Shown here: positions 25,879 through 35,873 of the stretch, one piece after another
Layout of the letters: each line of letters begins with the position of its first letter
Numbering within the stretch: position 1 is the first letter of the stretch
Assembly (NCBI GenBank): GCA_017743475.1
Contig: JAGHYV010000001.1
Location: 124,001 to 188,000 of the forward strand
Direction: 5' to 3'
Length of the DNA: 64,000 nucleotides
From: Roseiflexus sp.
GTDB taxonomy: Bacteria; Chloroflexota; Chloroflexia; Chloroflexales; Roseiflexaceae
Notes under the pieces: generated by a model
Databases searched by the model: none
The model's input: the letters and a program-made list of their open reading frames with translations, nothing else
What the model was told of the DNA's origin: nothing
Position numbers and translations under genes: made by a program

Positions 25879-26373
25879 ATGGATCCACAACTGACGAGCC
25901 AGATTGTTCCTGCCGAAGAGATCAAAGTTATTGAAGAATGTCTTGTACGCCTTGCTGAAGACACGGGCGGCAACTATGTGTTGCTCCTTGATAAGAGTGG
26001 GCAGGTGATCACGGCGCAGGGAGACGCCGCACGCCAGGATATTACTGCCCTGGGTGCACTGATCGCCGGTACCTTTGCCTCTTCGCGCGAGGTCGCTAAG
26101 TTGCTGCGCGAAAAAGATTTCCGCCAGTTGTTTACACAAGGCGTACGGGAGAATATCTTCATCTCGCTAATCGAAGACCAGTGGATACTGTGCATCATCT
26201 TCAACAAAGGAACGCATATTGGATTGGTGAAGGTGCTGACGAAAAAAGCTACCGATGATCTGAGTGTGGTTCTCGAGCGTGTGCGCGAACAACAAAAGGC
26301 GCGCGACGATGTGCTTGGCTCGTCGTTCCGCACTTCGATGGAAGATACAATTGACCTCCTGTTCCGCGACTAG
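25879..26373 (+). CDS. Roadblock/LC7-domain protein (MglB-like)
   Basis: A 164-residue protein. It is a single roadblock domain: GGNYVLLLDKSGQVITAQGD, ITALGALIAGTFASSREVAKLL and WILCIIFNKGTHIGLVKVLTKKAT, followed by a helical tail. Roadblock proteins of this type act as GTPase-activating partners of the Ras-like MglA that follows, as in myxobacterial and Thermus polarity systems. The ATG at 25879 has GGAGAG upstream; an earlier in-frame start adds 16 unrelated residues. It is the first gene of a three-gene operon. Confidence 0.88.
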   Translation: MDPQLTSQIVPAEEIKVIEECLVRLAEDTGGNYVLLLDKSGQVITAQGDAARQDITALGALIAGTFASSREVAKLLREKDFRQLFTQGVRENIFISLIEDQWILCIIFNKGTHIGLVKVLTKKATDDLSVVLERVREQQKARDDVLGSSFRTSMEDTIDLLFRD

Positions 26374-26434
26374 TCGGCCACTGCCGCGCTTTCGCGCCAT
26401 CGGGCACGGCCGCCGCATGCAGACGAGAGGACCT

Positions 26435-27010
26435 ATGGCTCTGATCAACGTTGCTGCACGTGAGATCCATTGCAAGATCGTGTACTATGGCCCTGGCATG
26501 AGCGGGAAAACTAGTAACCTGCAGTATATCCATAGCCAGGTGCCCAAAGAAGCCAAAGGGGAGTTGTTGTCGATTGCTACGGAGACTGAACGCACCCTGT
26601 TTTTTGACTTTTTGCCGCTCGATCTAGGAAAGGTGCGTGGGTTTCAGACGCGTTTTCACCTCTACACGGTTCCAGGTCAGGTGCTATACGAACGAACGCG
26701 CGTTGCTGTGCTCAGCGGCGCTGATGGAGTCGTCTTCGTCGCCGATTCGCAAAAGCACAAACTTGAAGAAAATATTCGCAGCCTGCGTGAACTGGCGGTC
26801 AATATCACGCGGCAGAACAAGCGCTTCCAGGATTTTCCAGTTGTGTTGCAGTACAATAAGCGCGATGTTCCCGGTGCGCTGCCAGTTGCGACGCTCGATA
26901 AATATCTGAATACGCTTGGCTGGCAGCGGTTCGAGGCAACGGCGACGAGTGGCGCTGGCGTGTTCGATACGTTGAAGGCAATCAGCAAACTGGTCATTAG
27001 CAAACTGTAG
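26435..27010 (+). CDS. mglA: MglA-like small GTPase
   Basis: A 191-residue Ras-superfamily GTPase. The P-loop is VYYGPGMSGKTSNLQYIH, the switch regions are in ATETERTLFFDFLPLD and LYTVPGQVLYERTR, and base recognition is LQYNKRDVPGA with a late ATATSGAGVFD. As in other MglA proteins, the G3 motif is TVPGQ in place of the Ras DTAGQ. GTP-bound MglA marks a cell pole or contact site and directs gliding or twitching machinery. In a gliding filament, a role in motility or cell-cell polarity is a reasonable inference. Start at 26435 with GAGAGG. Confidence 0.92.
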   Translation: MALINVAAREIHCKIVYYGPGMSGKTSNLQYIHSQVPKEAKGELLSIATETERTLFFDFLPLDLGKVRGFQTRFHLYTVPGQVLYERTRVAVLSGADGVVFVADSQKHKLEENIRSLRELAVNITRQNKRFQDFPVVLQYNKRDVPGALPVATLDKYLNTLGWQRFEATATSGAGVFDTLKAISKLVISKL

Positions 27011-27058
27011 CGCGCGCGGATTCCTGGCGGCAACACGCCTTCTATCTGTGCGCCTGGA

Positions 27059-27874
27059 ATGAAAGCCATGGCACTCGCGGGCGATCTGAGCGAGTTTTCG
27101 CTAACCGATATTATTCAGTTGATCGAGTTGAGCAACAAATCAGGCGCTGTGCATCTTCAGGGGAAGCGCGGCACACAGGAAATCGATGGCTGGCTCTACT
27201 TCCGCGATGGGAAGATTATCGGTGCGCGTCTGGGATCGCTGCCTCCCCTCGAAGCGGCATACACCTTCTTTACCCTTACCTCTGGTCCTTTCCGCTTTCA
27301 CGAAGATGTGTTGCTCGATAAGCCAACGATCACGCAGAGCAACAATATGATCATCATGGAAGGCATTATGCGCCAGGAAGCACTGGCGCATGCCTCGGAA
27401 CCAACGCTTTCCTCAACGACGATCCTGCGCCTTGTGCCCAATCCGGCGTCTACCGGTGGCGAGATCAGCCTGGAAGCGGATGAGTGGCGCGTGTTGACAA
27501 TGGTGAATGGCAAAAACACGGTCGGGTATATTGCGCAACGCAGTGGACTGGGTGAGGCGCGTACATGCGAAATCCTGAATCGCCTGCTTGAGAGTGGTCT
27601 GGTTGAAAAACGTGACTCGAACCTGACCGACTCGTTGTTCCCCGAACTCGAACGCATTGTTCTGGAGGCGCTCGGTCCTACCGCCCGCGCGCTGCTGGTC
27701 GAGGCATATGTGCGCGCTGGCATCCACGACCAGGATACGGCGACGCCGGAACAGGTCACGACAGCTCTTAATCTCTTTGAGGCATCGGCGATGCGCGCGT
27801 TTGGCGAAGCGCGCGTTCGAGAACCTGTCGCACAAATGAGATCGTTTGCTGAACAGGTCTTTCGTGCGATGTGA
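27059..27874 (+). CDS. DUF4388 (PATAN-like) protein of the Mgl operon
   Basis: A 271-residue protein. The N-terminal about 115 residues (LAGDLSEFSLTDIIQLIELS, KSGAVHLQGKR, GWLYFRDGKIIGARLGSLP, EAAYTFFTLTSGPFRFHED) are a DUF4388/PATAN domain, found in response-regulator and GTPase-linked proteins of gliding bacteria. Residues 130-200 look like a winged helix (EWRVLTMVNGKNTVGYIAQRSGLGEARTCEILNRLLESGLVEKRD). The last about 70 are helical. It lies 48 bases after mglA and probably acts as an adaptor or effector of the GTPase module; that role is inferred. Confidence 0.85.
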   Translation: MKAMALAGDLSEFSLTDIIQLIELSNKSGAVHLQGKRGTQEIDGWLYFRDGKIIGARLGSLPPLEAAYTFFTLTSGPFRFHEDVLLDKPTITQSNNMIIMEGIMRQEALAHASEPTLSSTTILRLVPNPASTGGEISLEADEWRVLTMVNGKNTVGYIAQRSGLGEARTCEILNRLLESGLVEKRDSNLTDSLFPELERIVLEALGPTARALLVEAYVRAGIHDQDTATPEQVTTALNLFEASAMRAFGEARVREPVAQMRSFAEQVFRAM

Positions 27875-28263
27875 TGTCGTCAGGAGTTGCTTTCCCCTGT
27901 CGCATCTGCAACCTTCGCGCCTGCTACGTTCCCATGTGCTCACCTTCATTGTTCCCGTGACCGGGGCAAGCGGCGATGTTGCAGTGCAACATCGCCACGG
28001 TCGCACCTGCTACTTGCCGGTCTTCCACCGCTCGCAATTCTAAAATGGCTTCCTGATGAGGAACATGCCCTCTCTGCCATCCGTCCGTCGGTATTGGTTA
28101 CGCTCTAGTTATACTCGCCAGTTATTATCGTAAGCGGTTGTTCGTTATACGTCGTATCATTTTTGCAACACTGCTTCTGCGAACATCCGCCGCTAAAATC
28201 CTGGCTCTGATGCATGACCAGGAGGCGCGATGAGCGCACGGCAGATTGGGAGGACATCGTACT
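27875..28263. other. Spacer with a near-perfect 25-base palindrome
   Basis: No gene seen. GGCGATGTTGCA at 27972-27983, one central G, and the exact complement TGCAACATCGCC at 27985-27996 form a palindrome; outer GACCG and CGGTC near 27958 and 27998 extend it. It could be the terminator of the Mgl operon, although no T-run follows, or a protein-binding site. Confidence 0.6.
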
Positions 28264-30803
28264 ATGCCACACATATACGTCATTCGACAGACTCTTCGGT
28301 CCTGGTTACGCGATTGGGGTGGCGCACTTACCATTATGGCGCTGATTCTTGTGATCCCCTGCGCTGTCTGGATGGCGCTCGAATTGGGGGACGCAGAGAC
28401 TCGAAACTGGCTGGCGCAGACAACGTATTTGTTTTTCAGCATCGTTGCAATGATGCTCACGTTTCGCGTTGCACGCGCCGCGCACGTGCCTGCGAGAATA
28501 CGGCGCAGCTGGCTCTTCTTCGGAGCCGCGTTCCTTGCCAGCGGGTTGGGGAACGCGATCTGGCTTATTTATACGAAGGCGCTCCACCAGGAGCCAGCTG
28601 CCTCGTGGGCGGATCTCTTCTGGCTTGCTTTCTACCCTCTGATCCTGATCGGACTGCTCTTTCTGCCAACCGCTCCTCGTCAACGTGCGGAACGGGTTGC
28701 CTTCTGGCTCGATGCGGGCGCTACGCTGGTGGGCGGGGGCATGCTGATCTGGTTCTTCAGCGTTTTACCACGCGCCGGTGCAGGTCTGGACGATCCGTGG
28801 CTAACCGCATTGTTACTTGCGTACCCGGTTGGCGATCTGATCGCCTTGTTTGGCGTTGTGCGCATTGCGCTCGGGAGCGACAACTGGCGCGGCGCTCTCC
28901 CCATGCATATGTTCAGTCTTGGGCTGCTGGCGTTCCTCGCGGGCGACCTTGGTTATTCGAGCATGATGATGAGTGAAACATACCAGGAAGGTATGTGGCC
29001 CAGCAGTTTGTGGATCGCGGCATACACCATCTTTGCCGTCGCCGCCCAGTTGCAACTCACCAGTCAGGCTGCACTGGCAGGTCAGTCTGCAACCGATGGC
29101 GCAACAACCGCCTCGCTCAACCTGCTTCCCTATCTTGGCATCGTCGTCGGTTTTGGGTTATTGCTGGCGGTGACCATTCAAAACTGGACGAGACCGCTTG
29201 GCGACCTGATCATCGGGGCGCTGGCTTTGACGGTGATTGTCATGGTGCGCCAGATCGTCGCCATGCGCGAAAATGTGCGCCTAGCGACCGAGCGCGCCGC
29301 AGCCGAGCATGCCAGTCAGATCAAGAGCGAATTTCTGGCGAACATGTCGCACGAACTGCGCACGCCATTGAATTCGATCATCAACTTTACCCGCATTATC
29401 AGCACCGGCGCACGCGGACCTGTGACGCCAGAGCAGATCGATTATCTGAATCGGGTGCGGCAGAGCGGCGAGCATCTGCTGGGACTAATCAACGATATTC
29501 TCGATCTGTCGAAGATCGAAGCCGATCGAATGGAACTCTTTCGCGAATCTTTCCAGATCGGCGACCTCATTCAGAGCGTTCTGGCGACGGCAAGCGGGCT
29601 GGTCAAGGAGAAGCCATCAAACTGCGGAGCGAGATTGCGCCAGACCTGCCGCCGGTCTACGCTGATCGCACACGCGTTCGGCAGGTCTTGCTCAACCTGC
29701 TCTCGAATGCGGCAAAGTTCACCGATGCTGGCACAATCACAGTACGTGCCGAGAAGCGCAACGGCGAGATCGTGATCCATGTGAGCGATACAGGAATCGG
29801 TATTGCACCGGAGCATCTCGAAAAGATCTTCGAGGCATTTCGCCAGCTGGACAATGCCAGCAATCGCCGCTATGAGGGCACAGGGTTGGGGCTGGCGATC
29901 TGCCGTCGCCTGGTCGATCTGCACGGCGGCCGGTTGTGGGTCGAAAGCGCCGTGGGGGTCGGTTCGACCTTCTCGTTCAGCCTGCCGCTGACGACAGCGA
30001 CTCAGTCTGCGTCATCGCCTGAGTCGTCGCAGACATACGAACCGTCGGGCGCAATTCCGATAGTCGTGATTGACGATGATCCTGCAGCCATTGAGATCGT
30101 TCGCACGTATCTATCGCGCGACGGATATTCAGTGGTTGCAGTCACCGACAGCCGTCACGCCATTGCAGAGGTACGGCGGATTAAGCCGGCGGCGATCATC
30201 CTGGACGTGCTGATGCCGCACCGCGATGGCTGGGAGATTCTGGCGGATCTGAAAGCCGATTCAGAGTTACAGGCGATCCCGGTGGCGCTCTACACCATTG
30301 TCGAACAGCAGCGCCTCGGATTCCATCTCGGCGCCAGCGCGTACCTAATTAAACCGATAGATGAGATGCAGTTGCGCACTACCGTAGCACGCCTGATCCA
30401 GAAGAACGCTTCAATCGTCGTCATCGATGATGATCGCAATCAGCTCGAAATTATTGCCGACTGTCTCAATCGGGCAGGCGCGTACCAGGTGCATGTGGCG
30501 AACAGCGGTGCACAGGGCTGGGCAGAGATTGTCCAAAGGCGACCCGATCTGATCATCCTCGACCTGATGATGCCGGAAATCGATGGGTTCACGATTCTGA
30601 AACGACTGGAAACCAATCCGCACACCCGACATATTCCGGTTGTTGTGCTGTCGGCAAAAAACCTGACCATTCAGGAGCGCGCGTATCTTGCGCAACGGGT
30701 CAAAGCCCTGCTCGCCAAAGGCGACACGTCTCCTGAACATTTGCTCAATCGTGTCATGGAACTGTTGAACGCTAGGAACGCGATGGATGTGTCTGCGAAC
30801 TGA
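28264..30803 (+). pseudogene. Membrane hybrid histidine kinase with two receivers, one-base frameshift
   Basis: From ATG 28264 the frame encodes about ten hydrophobic helices (residues 20-355), then HisKA with LANMSHELRTPLNSIINFTR. After VKEKP at about 29615 the frame is lost. Reading on from 29616 in the next frame restores IKLRSEIAPDLPPVYADRTR, the N-box LLNLLSNAAKF, DTGIGIA, GTGLGLAICRRLV and two receiver domains (Asp in AIILDVLMPHRDG and in LIILDLMMPEIDG) to 30803. A single missing base accounts for it. If genuine, the product is a kinase without an ATPase domain; a new start inside the second frame is unlikely to give a working protein. The sensory region is not one I recognise. Confidence 0.82.
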
Positions 30804-30844
30804 CAGGAAACATACGATACTTCCCCGTAGAAGGAGGAATAGTA

Positions 30845-31255
30845 ATGATGATCCGCCCGGAAGACGCTTATGTGCTGGTCATAGAGGACGACGCAAACAA
30901 TCTAATGATAACCGTCGATCTGCTCCGGATGATGGGCATTCGCTACGTCAATGCGCGTGCGTCCGGTTGGCAGGCGCTGAAACTGATTGAGACGATGCCA
31001 CGTGTCGATCTTGTCCTACTTGATATTCAACTGCCCTATGAAGATGGGTACCAGGTGTTGCGTCAATTGCGCGCTCACCCGAAACTGCGCACGACTCGCA
31101 TTGCGGCAGTGACTGCCAACGTTCTGCCCCAGGACGAAGCGCGCGCCCGCGCTGCCGGGTTCGATGGGTTCATCGGCAAACCTATCGATTTCGACCGTTT
31201 CCCGCAGCAAATCAGGTTACTGCTGGAAGGCGCCAGGGTCTGGCAGCCACGCTGA
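30845..31255 (+). CDS. Single-domain response regulator (CheY/DivK-like)
   Basis: A 136-residue lone receiver: acidic pair VIEDDANN, phospho-acceptor in LVLLDIQLPYEDG, Thr in AAVTANVLPQDEARA and Lys in FIGKPIDFDRF. There is no output domain. It follows the hybrid kinase by 41 bases with a strong GAAGGAGG, so it is probably a phosphorelay shuttle or a diffusible output for that kinase. With the kinase split by a frameshift, its input may be lost or come from another kinase. Confidence 0.9.
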   Translation: MMIRPEDAYVLVIEDDANNLMITVDLLRMMGIRYVNARASGWQALKLIETMPRVDLVLLDIQLPYEDGYQVLRQLRAHPKLRTTRIAAVTANVLPQDEARARAAGFDGFIGKPIDFDRFPQQIRLLLEGARVWQPR

Positions 31256-31544
31256 AATCGTTCAGATCGACGACAGGATCGTGAAGCCAGCGATCTGTGG
31301 TTCTCCTGTGCTTATCGAGAATTGCTCTGCAGGCGTCCTGTATCCTGCGCAACTGGTCATCCACTGCTGACGCGGGCATGCGGGCGGAGACCCGCGCGCT
31401 GAAAGGATGTGTCGCCCTTAGGTGTGCGAACTTCCGGTTGCCGTCTGCTGCTGCTGCGTTGGGGATCCGACAGGCATGAACGCCTGGGAACTCCGAACCT
31501 TCCCCGGCGCTCCCTTCTCGTAACCTGTATTATGTTCAAAAAAA

Positions 31545-31569
31545 TGTACCTGATGCTCTGTGGTACAAT
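31545..31569 (+). promoter_or_regulatory. purH promoter with overlapping inverted repeat
   Basis: An extended -10 (TGG then TACAAT, 31561-31569) is overlapped by the right arm of an inverted repeat, TGTACC at 31545-31550 and GGTACA at 31562-31567, spaced by 11 bases. This looks like an operator for a repressor of purH. The rest of the 400-base spacer from 31256 shows no gene, only a small GCGGG/CCCGC hairpin near 31383-31400. Confidence 0.55.
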
Positions 31570-31652
31570 GAAGGTCGAATAGTGCGCCTGCTGTGCGAAC
31601 AGTGTGCAATTTCCGAAAAGGCAGGCGGCGTTTGTACCGTCGGAGGCGCTGT

Positions 31653-33170
31653 GTGCGTGCGCTTGTAAGCGTTTATGATAAGCATGATATTGAAGCGTTT
31701 GCCGCCGGTCTGGTCGAACTCGGATACGAGATTGTTTCGACCGGCAACACGGCACGAACGCTTGCCGCTGCCGGTATTCCAGTACGATTGGTCAGTGATG
31801 TCACCGGTTTTCCTGAGATTCTCGGCGGGCGGGTGAAAACGCTCCACCCTGCTATTCATGCTGGCATTCTGGCACGTCGTGACGATCCTGGACACATGGC
31901 GGCGCTGGAAGTCCATGGCATCACACCCATCGATATGGTGGTCGTTAATCTCTATCCCTTCAGCGAGACAATTGCCCGCCCTGATGTTTCCTTCGCCGAA
32001 GCAATCGAACAGATCGACATTGGCGGTCCTGCTATGGTGCGCGCTGCCGCTAAGAACCACGAAGCCGTGCTGGTAGTGGTCAGCCCTGACGATTATGATA
32101 CGGTGCTGATGGCGTTGCGATCCGATGCAGTAACGCCCGACCTGCGCCGGCGCCTGGCAGCGCGTGCGTTTGCCCATACAGCGGCGTATGATGCTGCGAT
32201 CGCCGCGTATCTGTCCGATGAACTCTTCCCGGAGATGCTGCCGCTGGCGTTCCGTAAGGTGCAGAATTTGCGCTACGGCGAGAACCCGCATCAGCGCGCT
32301 GCGCTTTACGGCGAGTTCCATACCTTCTTTGAGCAACTGCACGGCCGTGAGTTGTCGTATATCAACATCCTTGATATTACTGCAGTGCAAGGATTGATTG
32401 AGGAGTTCGATCCCCAGGAAGGCGCAGCACTGGCAATTGTCAAGCATACGAACCCGTGTGGCGTCGGCATCGGTGCAACGCCACTCGAAGCCTGGGAAAA
32501 GGCATTTGCGACCGACCGCGAGGCGCCGTTCGGTGGCATCATCGCGGTGAACCAGACGCTTGATCTGCCGCTGGCGCAGGCGATTGACGAGATTTTCTCC
32601 GAGATTATCATTGCGCCAGCGTTCGCTGATGACGCGCTGGCGCTGCTGCGCAAGAAGAAGAACCGCCGCCTGATGCGCGTGTTGCGCCCCGTTCGCCTTG
32701 CCCGCGGGCTGGCGTACCACAGCGTCCCCGGCGGTCTCCTGGTGCAGGAGCCGGACCTTGCGCCGCTTGATGAGGAGCCGTTTCAGGTTGTGACACAGCG
32801 CGCTCCGACTGAGACAGAACGGGCTGCGCTGCGCTTTGCCTGGCGCGTGGTGAAGCACGTCAAGTCGAACGCGATTGTGTTTGCCGCTGCCGACCGGACA
32901 TTGGGCATTGGTGCCGGACAGATGAGTCGCGTCGATAGTACGCGAGTGGCAGTGTGGAAAGCGCAGAATGCCGGTCTCTCGCTCGCCGGTTCGGTGCTCG
33001 CCAGCGACGCGCTGTTCCCGTTCCCCGATAGCGTTGAGATTGCAGCGGCGGCGGGAGCGACGGCAGTCATTCAGCCTGGCGGGTCAGTGCGCGATGATGA
33101 GGTGATCTCCGCCGCCGACCGGCTCGGCATGGCCATGGTGTTCACTGGCAGACGACATTTTCTGCACTGA
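31653..33170 (+). CDS. purH: Bifunctional AICAR formyltransferase / IMP cyclohydrolase
   Basis: A 505-residue enzyme catalysing the last two steps of IMP synthesis. The N-terminal MGS-like cyclohydrolase part has [50 protein letters not shown] and [11 protein letters not shown]. The transformylase part has [14 protein letters not shown], the catalytic Lys-His in [22 protein letters not shown] and, near the end, [12 protein letters not shown] and [13 protein letters not shown] place the start at GTG 31653, which has GGAGG at proper spacing; an earlier in-frame start adds a poorly conserved basic stretch. hisIE follows after 7 bases. Confidence 0.95.
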   Translation: MRALVSVYDKHDIEAFAAGLVELGYEIVSTGNTARTLAAAGIPVRLVSDVTGFPEILGGRVKTLHPAIHAGILARRDDPGHMAALEVHGITPIDMVVVNLYPFSETIARPDVSFAEAIEQIDIGGPAMVRAAAKNHEAVLVVVSPDDYDTVLMALRSDAVTPDLRRRLAARAFAHTAAYDAAIAAYLSDELFPEMLPLAFRKVQNLRYGENPHQRAALYGEFHTFFEQLHGRELSYINILDITAVQGLIEEFDPQEGAALAIVKHTNPCGVGIGATPLEAWEKAFATDREAPFGGIIAVNQTLDLPLAQAIDEIFSEIIIAPAFADDALALLRKKKNRRLMRVLRPVRLARGLAYHSVPGGLLVQEPDLAPLDEEPFQVVTQRAPTETERAALRFAWRVVKHVKSNAIVFAAADRTLGIGAGQMSRVDSTRVAVWKAQNAGLSLAGSVLASDALFPFPDSVEIAAAAGATAVIQPGGSVRDDEVISAADRLGMAMVFTGRRHFLH

Positions 33171-33177
33171 GTGTATT

Positions 33178-33804
33178 ATGACGGGCAACGGCATCAAGTT
33201 CGACGCATCAGGTCTGATTCCTGCCATTGTTCAGCACGCGCGGAGCGGCGAGGTGCTGATGCTGGGGTACATGAATGAGGAGGCGTTGCAGCAGACGCTG
33301 GTGTCGGGCATGGTGACCTTCTGGAGCCGGAGTCGCCAGGCGCTGTGGCGCAAGGGTGAGACCTCCGGCAATGTGCTGCGCCTGATCGAAATCCGGCAGG
33401 ACTGTGATGGCGACGCATTGCTGGTGTTGGCTGAGCCGGCGGGACCGACGTGCCACACCGGTCGTGTGAGTTGCTTTCACCGCACGCTCGAAGGCGATGT
33501 CACTCCAGTGCGCATGCCACAGTCGGTCATCCTGACCGATCTTGCGAATGTGATCGCCCAACGTGCATCCGCTCCGAAAGAAGGATCGTACACTGCAAAG
33601 ATGCTTGCAGGCGGTGTGGATCGGATCGGCAAGAAGATTGGCGAGGAAGCTGCAGAGGTGATTATTGCGGCAAAAAACGGTGCGCCTGACGAAGTGGCGT
33701 GGGAAATTGCCGATCTGATGTATCACACACTGGTACTGCTGCAACAACAAGGGATGACAATCGAAGCAGTCTGGGATGAACTGCGACGACGCTACGGTGG
33801 TTGA
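33178..33804 (+). CDS. hisIE: Phosphoribosyl-AMP cyclohydrolase / phosphoribosyl-ATP pyrophosphatase
   Basis: A 208-residue bifunctional enzyme for steps 2 and 3 of histidine synthesis. HisI part: [31 protein letters not shown], the metal-binding DCDGDALLV and [14 protein letters not shown]. HisE part from about 115: [36 protein letters not shown] with the MazG-like E-E-x-x-E acidic set and [14 protein letters not shown]. It follows purH closely; histidine synthesis releases AICAR, the PurH substrate, which makes the pairing metabolically sensible. The stop overlaps the next start. Confidence 0.95.
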   Translation: MTGNGIKFDASGLIPAIVQHARSGEVLMLGYMNEEALQQTLVSGMVTFWSRSRQALWRKGETSGNVLRLIEIRQDCDGDALLVLAEPAGPTCHTGRVSCFHRTLEGDVTPVRMPQSVILTDLANVIAQRASAPKEGSYTAKMLAGGVDRIGKKIGEEAAEVIIAAKNGAPDEVAWEIADLMYHTLVLLQQQGMTIEAVWDELRRRYGG

Positions 33805-35066
33805 ACGTGACACAAGATTTGCACACAGTTACTCAGACGAATGGCAAGGAACATAGTATACGGGCGCCACTGCCAACGCGTGCTGACCATCTGGGTTGGA
33901 TTGCACAGACAGGTCTGGCGCTGACGCGCTGTCGCACTTTCATCGATGCGCTCGATGCGATGGCGGCGCAGCTCGATGCTGCGCCGTTCTTAATGCGCGG
34001 TTACGTTATCCTGGTGGAAGAGGAAACGCTCCGTCTCAGTCGGGTGGCGTCGTTTGGACGTGCGCCGACATTACCGGCAGCGTTGCCGCTTGCCGGCAGT
34101 CTTGCTGGCACTGCTATTGCTGAGGAACGTTTGATTATTACTCCGCCTGCTGCTCCTTCAACAGTTGCCTGGGAACGAACCCTGGCATCAGAATCTGCTC
34201 TTGTCTGCGCGCCGTTCCATGGCGCTGCATCACGCGGTGTCATCGTTGCCGCGCTGGCTGACGGCGCGGGTGAGGACAACGAATACGGTGCGTGTCTCCA
34301 GAGTGCAGCAATGCTGATGTGCTCGACCCTGGATCGCATCGGCGAGTGTGAAACGCAATTACGTCAGCGTATGCAGCAGATTGATGAGGTGCATACCGGT
34401 CGTCTTGCACTGATTGGACGTTTGACTGCTGCGCTTGCCCATGAGATCAACAATCCGCTTCAGGCAATTTCCAATACGCTCTATCTGTTACAGCATCGTC
34501 CATTGAGCGATGAGAAACGCCAGCGCTACCTGGAGATGGCGCAGAAGGAAACGGAGCGTGTGATTGCAAGCGTGCGGCGGATGCTCGATCTCCACCGCTC
34601 GTCAGGTCAGGGAAGGCGCCCAGTAGCATTGCACCGCATTCTTGATCAGGCGATCCAGCAGGCGAGCGATGTGCTTCGTGAACGCGAGATTGTCGTTCGC
34701 TGCCTCTATGCGCCGGACGATCTGCAAGTGTCCGGCTTCGCTGGGCATCTGCGCTTCGCCTGTTACAATCTGATCCTCAATTCTGCATATGCGATGCCCA
34801 AGGGAGGGACATTGACCATCCGCACCTTTTGGCAGGATGATGACACTGCACCGTCGGTCGTGGTCGAGTTCGCCGATACCGGCACGCTGGTCGATGAAGC
34901 GGATCTGCCGCGCTTATTCGACCCGGACGGCCCGGTGCGTGGCGAGGCGAATGGTATCGAACTGCCGTTGAGTTACAGCATCATCGAGCAGCATCATGGC
35001 ACGCTCACTGTCCAGCGCACTGATGATCAGGTAGTCTTCCGCGTATGCCTGCCAGCGGCGACGTAG
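33801..35066 (+). CDS. GAF-domain histidine kinase
   Basis: A 421-residue soluble kinase. About residues 35-185 are GAF-like ([42 protein letters not shown]). HisKA has the phospho-His in [24 protein letters not shown]. The ATPase part has [19 protein letters not shown] and [19 protein letters not shown], but the G1/G2 boxes are poor: DTG(T) in place of DxGxG and no clear GTGLGL, with [20 protein letters not shown] instead. Catalytic activity may be weak or altered. The TTG start overlaps the hisIE stop, so translation is coupled; GTG 33807 is an alternative. Confidence 0.8.
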   Translation: MNVTQDLHTVTQTNGKEHSIRAPLPTRADHLGWIAQTGLALTRCRTFIDALDAMAAQLDAAPFLMRGYVILVEEETLRLSRVASFGRAPTLPAALPLAGSLAGTAIAEERLIITPPAAPSTVAWERTLASESALVCAPFHGAASRGVIVAALADGAGEDNEYGACLQSAAMLMCSTLDRIGECETQLRQRMQQIDEVHTGRLALIGRLTAALAHEINNPLQAISNTLYLLQHRPLSDEKRQRYLEMAQKETERVIASVRRMLDLHRSSGQGRRPVALHRILDQAIQQASDVLREREIVVRCLYAPDDLQVSGFAGHLRFACYNLILNSAYAMPKGGTLTIRTFWQDDDTAPSVVVEFADTGTLVDEADLPRLFDPDGPVRGEANGIELPLSYSIIEQHHGTLTVQRTDDQVVFRVCLPAAT

Positions 35067-35086
35067 CCCCTTTCCTGCCGCGTTGT

Positions 35087-35392
35087 TTACTTCCTGTTGA
35101 TCCACAGCCATCGTCTGCCGCTGCGCAATGCCTGGAGCAGCACTAGCAGAATCGTCGATCCAACAATGGTGTACAGGAGATTGAGACGGATCGTGCCTAC
35201 GCGGATCTCCGTGATCGGTGGCAGGTTGAGCACGCTGGCAATCCAGGCGCCGATGAATGCGCCAATCACGCCAATGATGATCGATACCAGCATCACGTGC
35301 AATCCTGGCGGGCTAAAGCCGACGATCAACTCGGCGACTGCGCCGCAGATGCCAGCGATCACCAGCAGGATTAGCAACTGTAATGGGTCCAT
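35087..35392 (-). CDS. GlsB/YeaQ/YmgE-family small membrane protein
   Basis: A 101-residue protein with three hydrophobic helices: LQLLILLVIAGICGAVAELIVG, VMLVSIIIGVIGAFIGAWIAS and LLYTIVGSTILLVLLQALR. The G-x-x-G-x-W-I pattern and length fit the transglycosylase-associated/GlsB stress membrane family, whose function is poorly known. The start at 35392 opens with MDPLQLLI; an upstream in-frame stretch is repeat-derived. It lies 53 bases downstream of the YggT-like gene on the same strand. Confidence 0.78.
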   Translation of the reverse strand: MDPLQLLILLVIAGICGAVAELIVGFSPPGLHVMLVSIIIGVIGAFIGAWIASVLNLPPITEIRVGTIRLNLLYTIVGSTILLVLLQALRSGRRWLWINRK

Positions 35393-35405
35393 AGTGTTTT
35401 CTGAT

Positions 35406-35455
35406 GAGAACTGAGAATCTAGAACCAAGAACCAGGAACTGAGAACTAAGAATCT
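35406..35455. repeat. Degenerate GAACCAAGAACTGA-type simple repeat
   Basis: Several imperfect copies of a 7-8-base unit (GAGAACT, AGAATCT, AGAACCA, GGAACTG) lie between the YggT-like and GlsB-like genes and overlap the last codons of the former. Confidence 0.65.
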
Positions 35456-35763
35456 GACGGATTCTTTTGAGCCAATTTCCACATAAGCGCAGTGATAAGC
35501 GGTAACACGAGCAGTAGTGTGAGTGTCGCAAATTCGAGCGATGCACCATACTGCGGTTGCCCCGCATCAAGCACGCGCAGCGGTGCGATCAATGGTTGCG
35601 TGACACCGTACACTGCATGAACCACAGGGTTGTCTGGACGTGCGGCAAAGAGCCGCAGGACGAATCGTGCGATTAGCACCCCTTCTACAGCGCCGATCAC
35701 TACCGTTGCCGCTGCCAGGTATCGATATTCTAGTATACGCGGCATGAATAAGAACATTCTCAA
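35446..35763 (-). CDS. YggT-family membrane protein
   Basis: A 105-residue protein with two or three hydrophobic helices (YLAAATVVIGAVEGVLIARFVLRLF, LEFATLTLLLVLPLITALMW). Between them is NPVVHAVYGVTQPLIAPLRVL, which matches the YggT loop 'P.V..VY..T.PL..P.R'. YggT proteins are inner-membrane proteins of uncertain role, in some bacteria linked to osmotic stress or cell division. A start 18 bases further in (35745) is also possible. Confidence 0.75.
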   Translation of the reverse strand: MRMFLFMPRILEYRYLAAATVVIGAVEGVLIARFVLRLFAARPDNPVVHAVYGVTQPLIAPLRVLDAGQPQYGASLEFATLTLLLVLPLITALMWKLAQKNPSDS

Positions 35764-35873
35764 CGATGTTTCAGGCAGTGACCATCGTGTTCTTGATTGC
35801 TCCCGGATACGATGATAGCGCCATTGATTATAGCAGGATTACATCGCTCCTGGAAGTGAGAGGAGGCAGAGCA

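Noticed and set aside
31536-32858. Open minus-strand frame of 440 codons opposite purH
   Set aside because: The composition is rich in R, H and Q with no domain; it is the antisense of strongly conserved purH codons.
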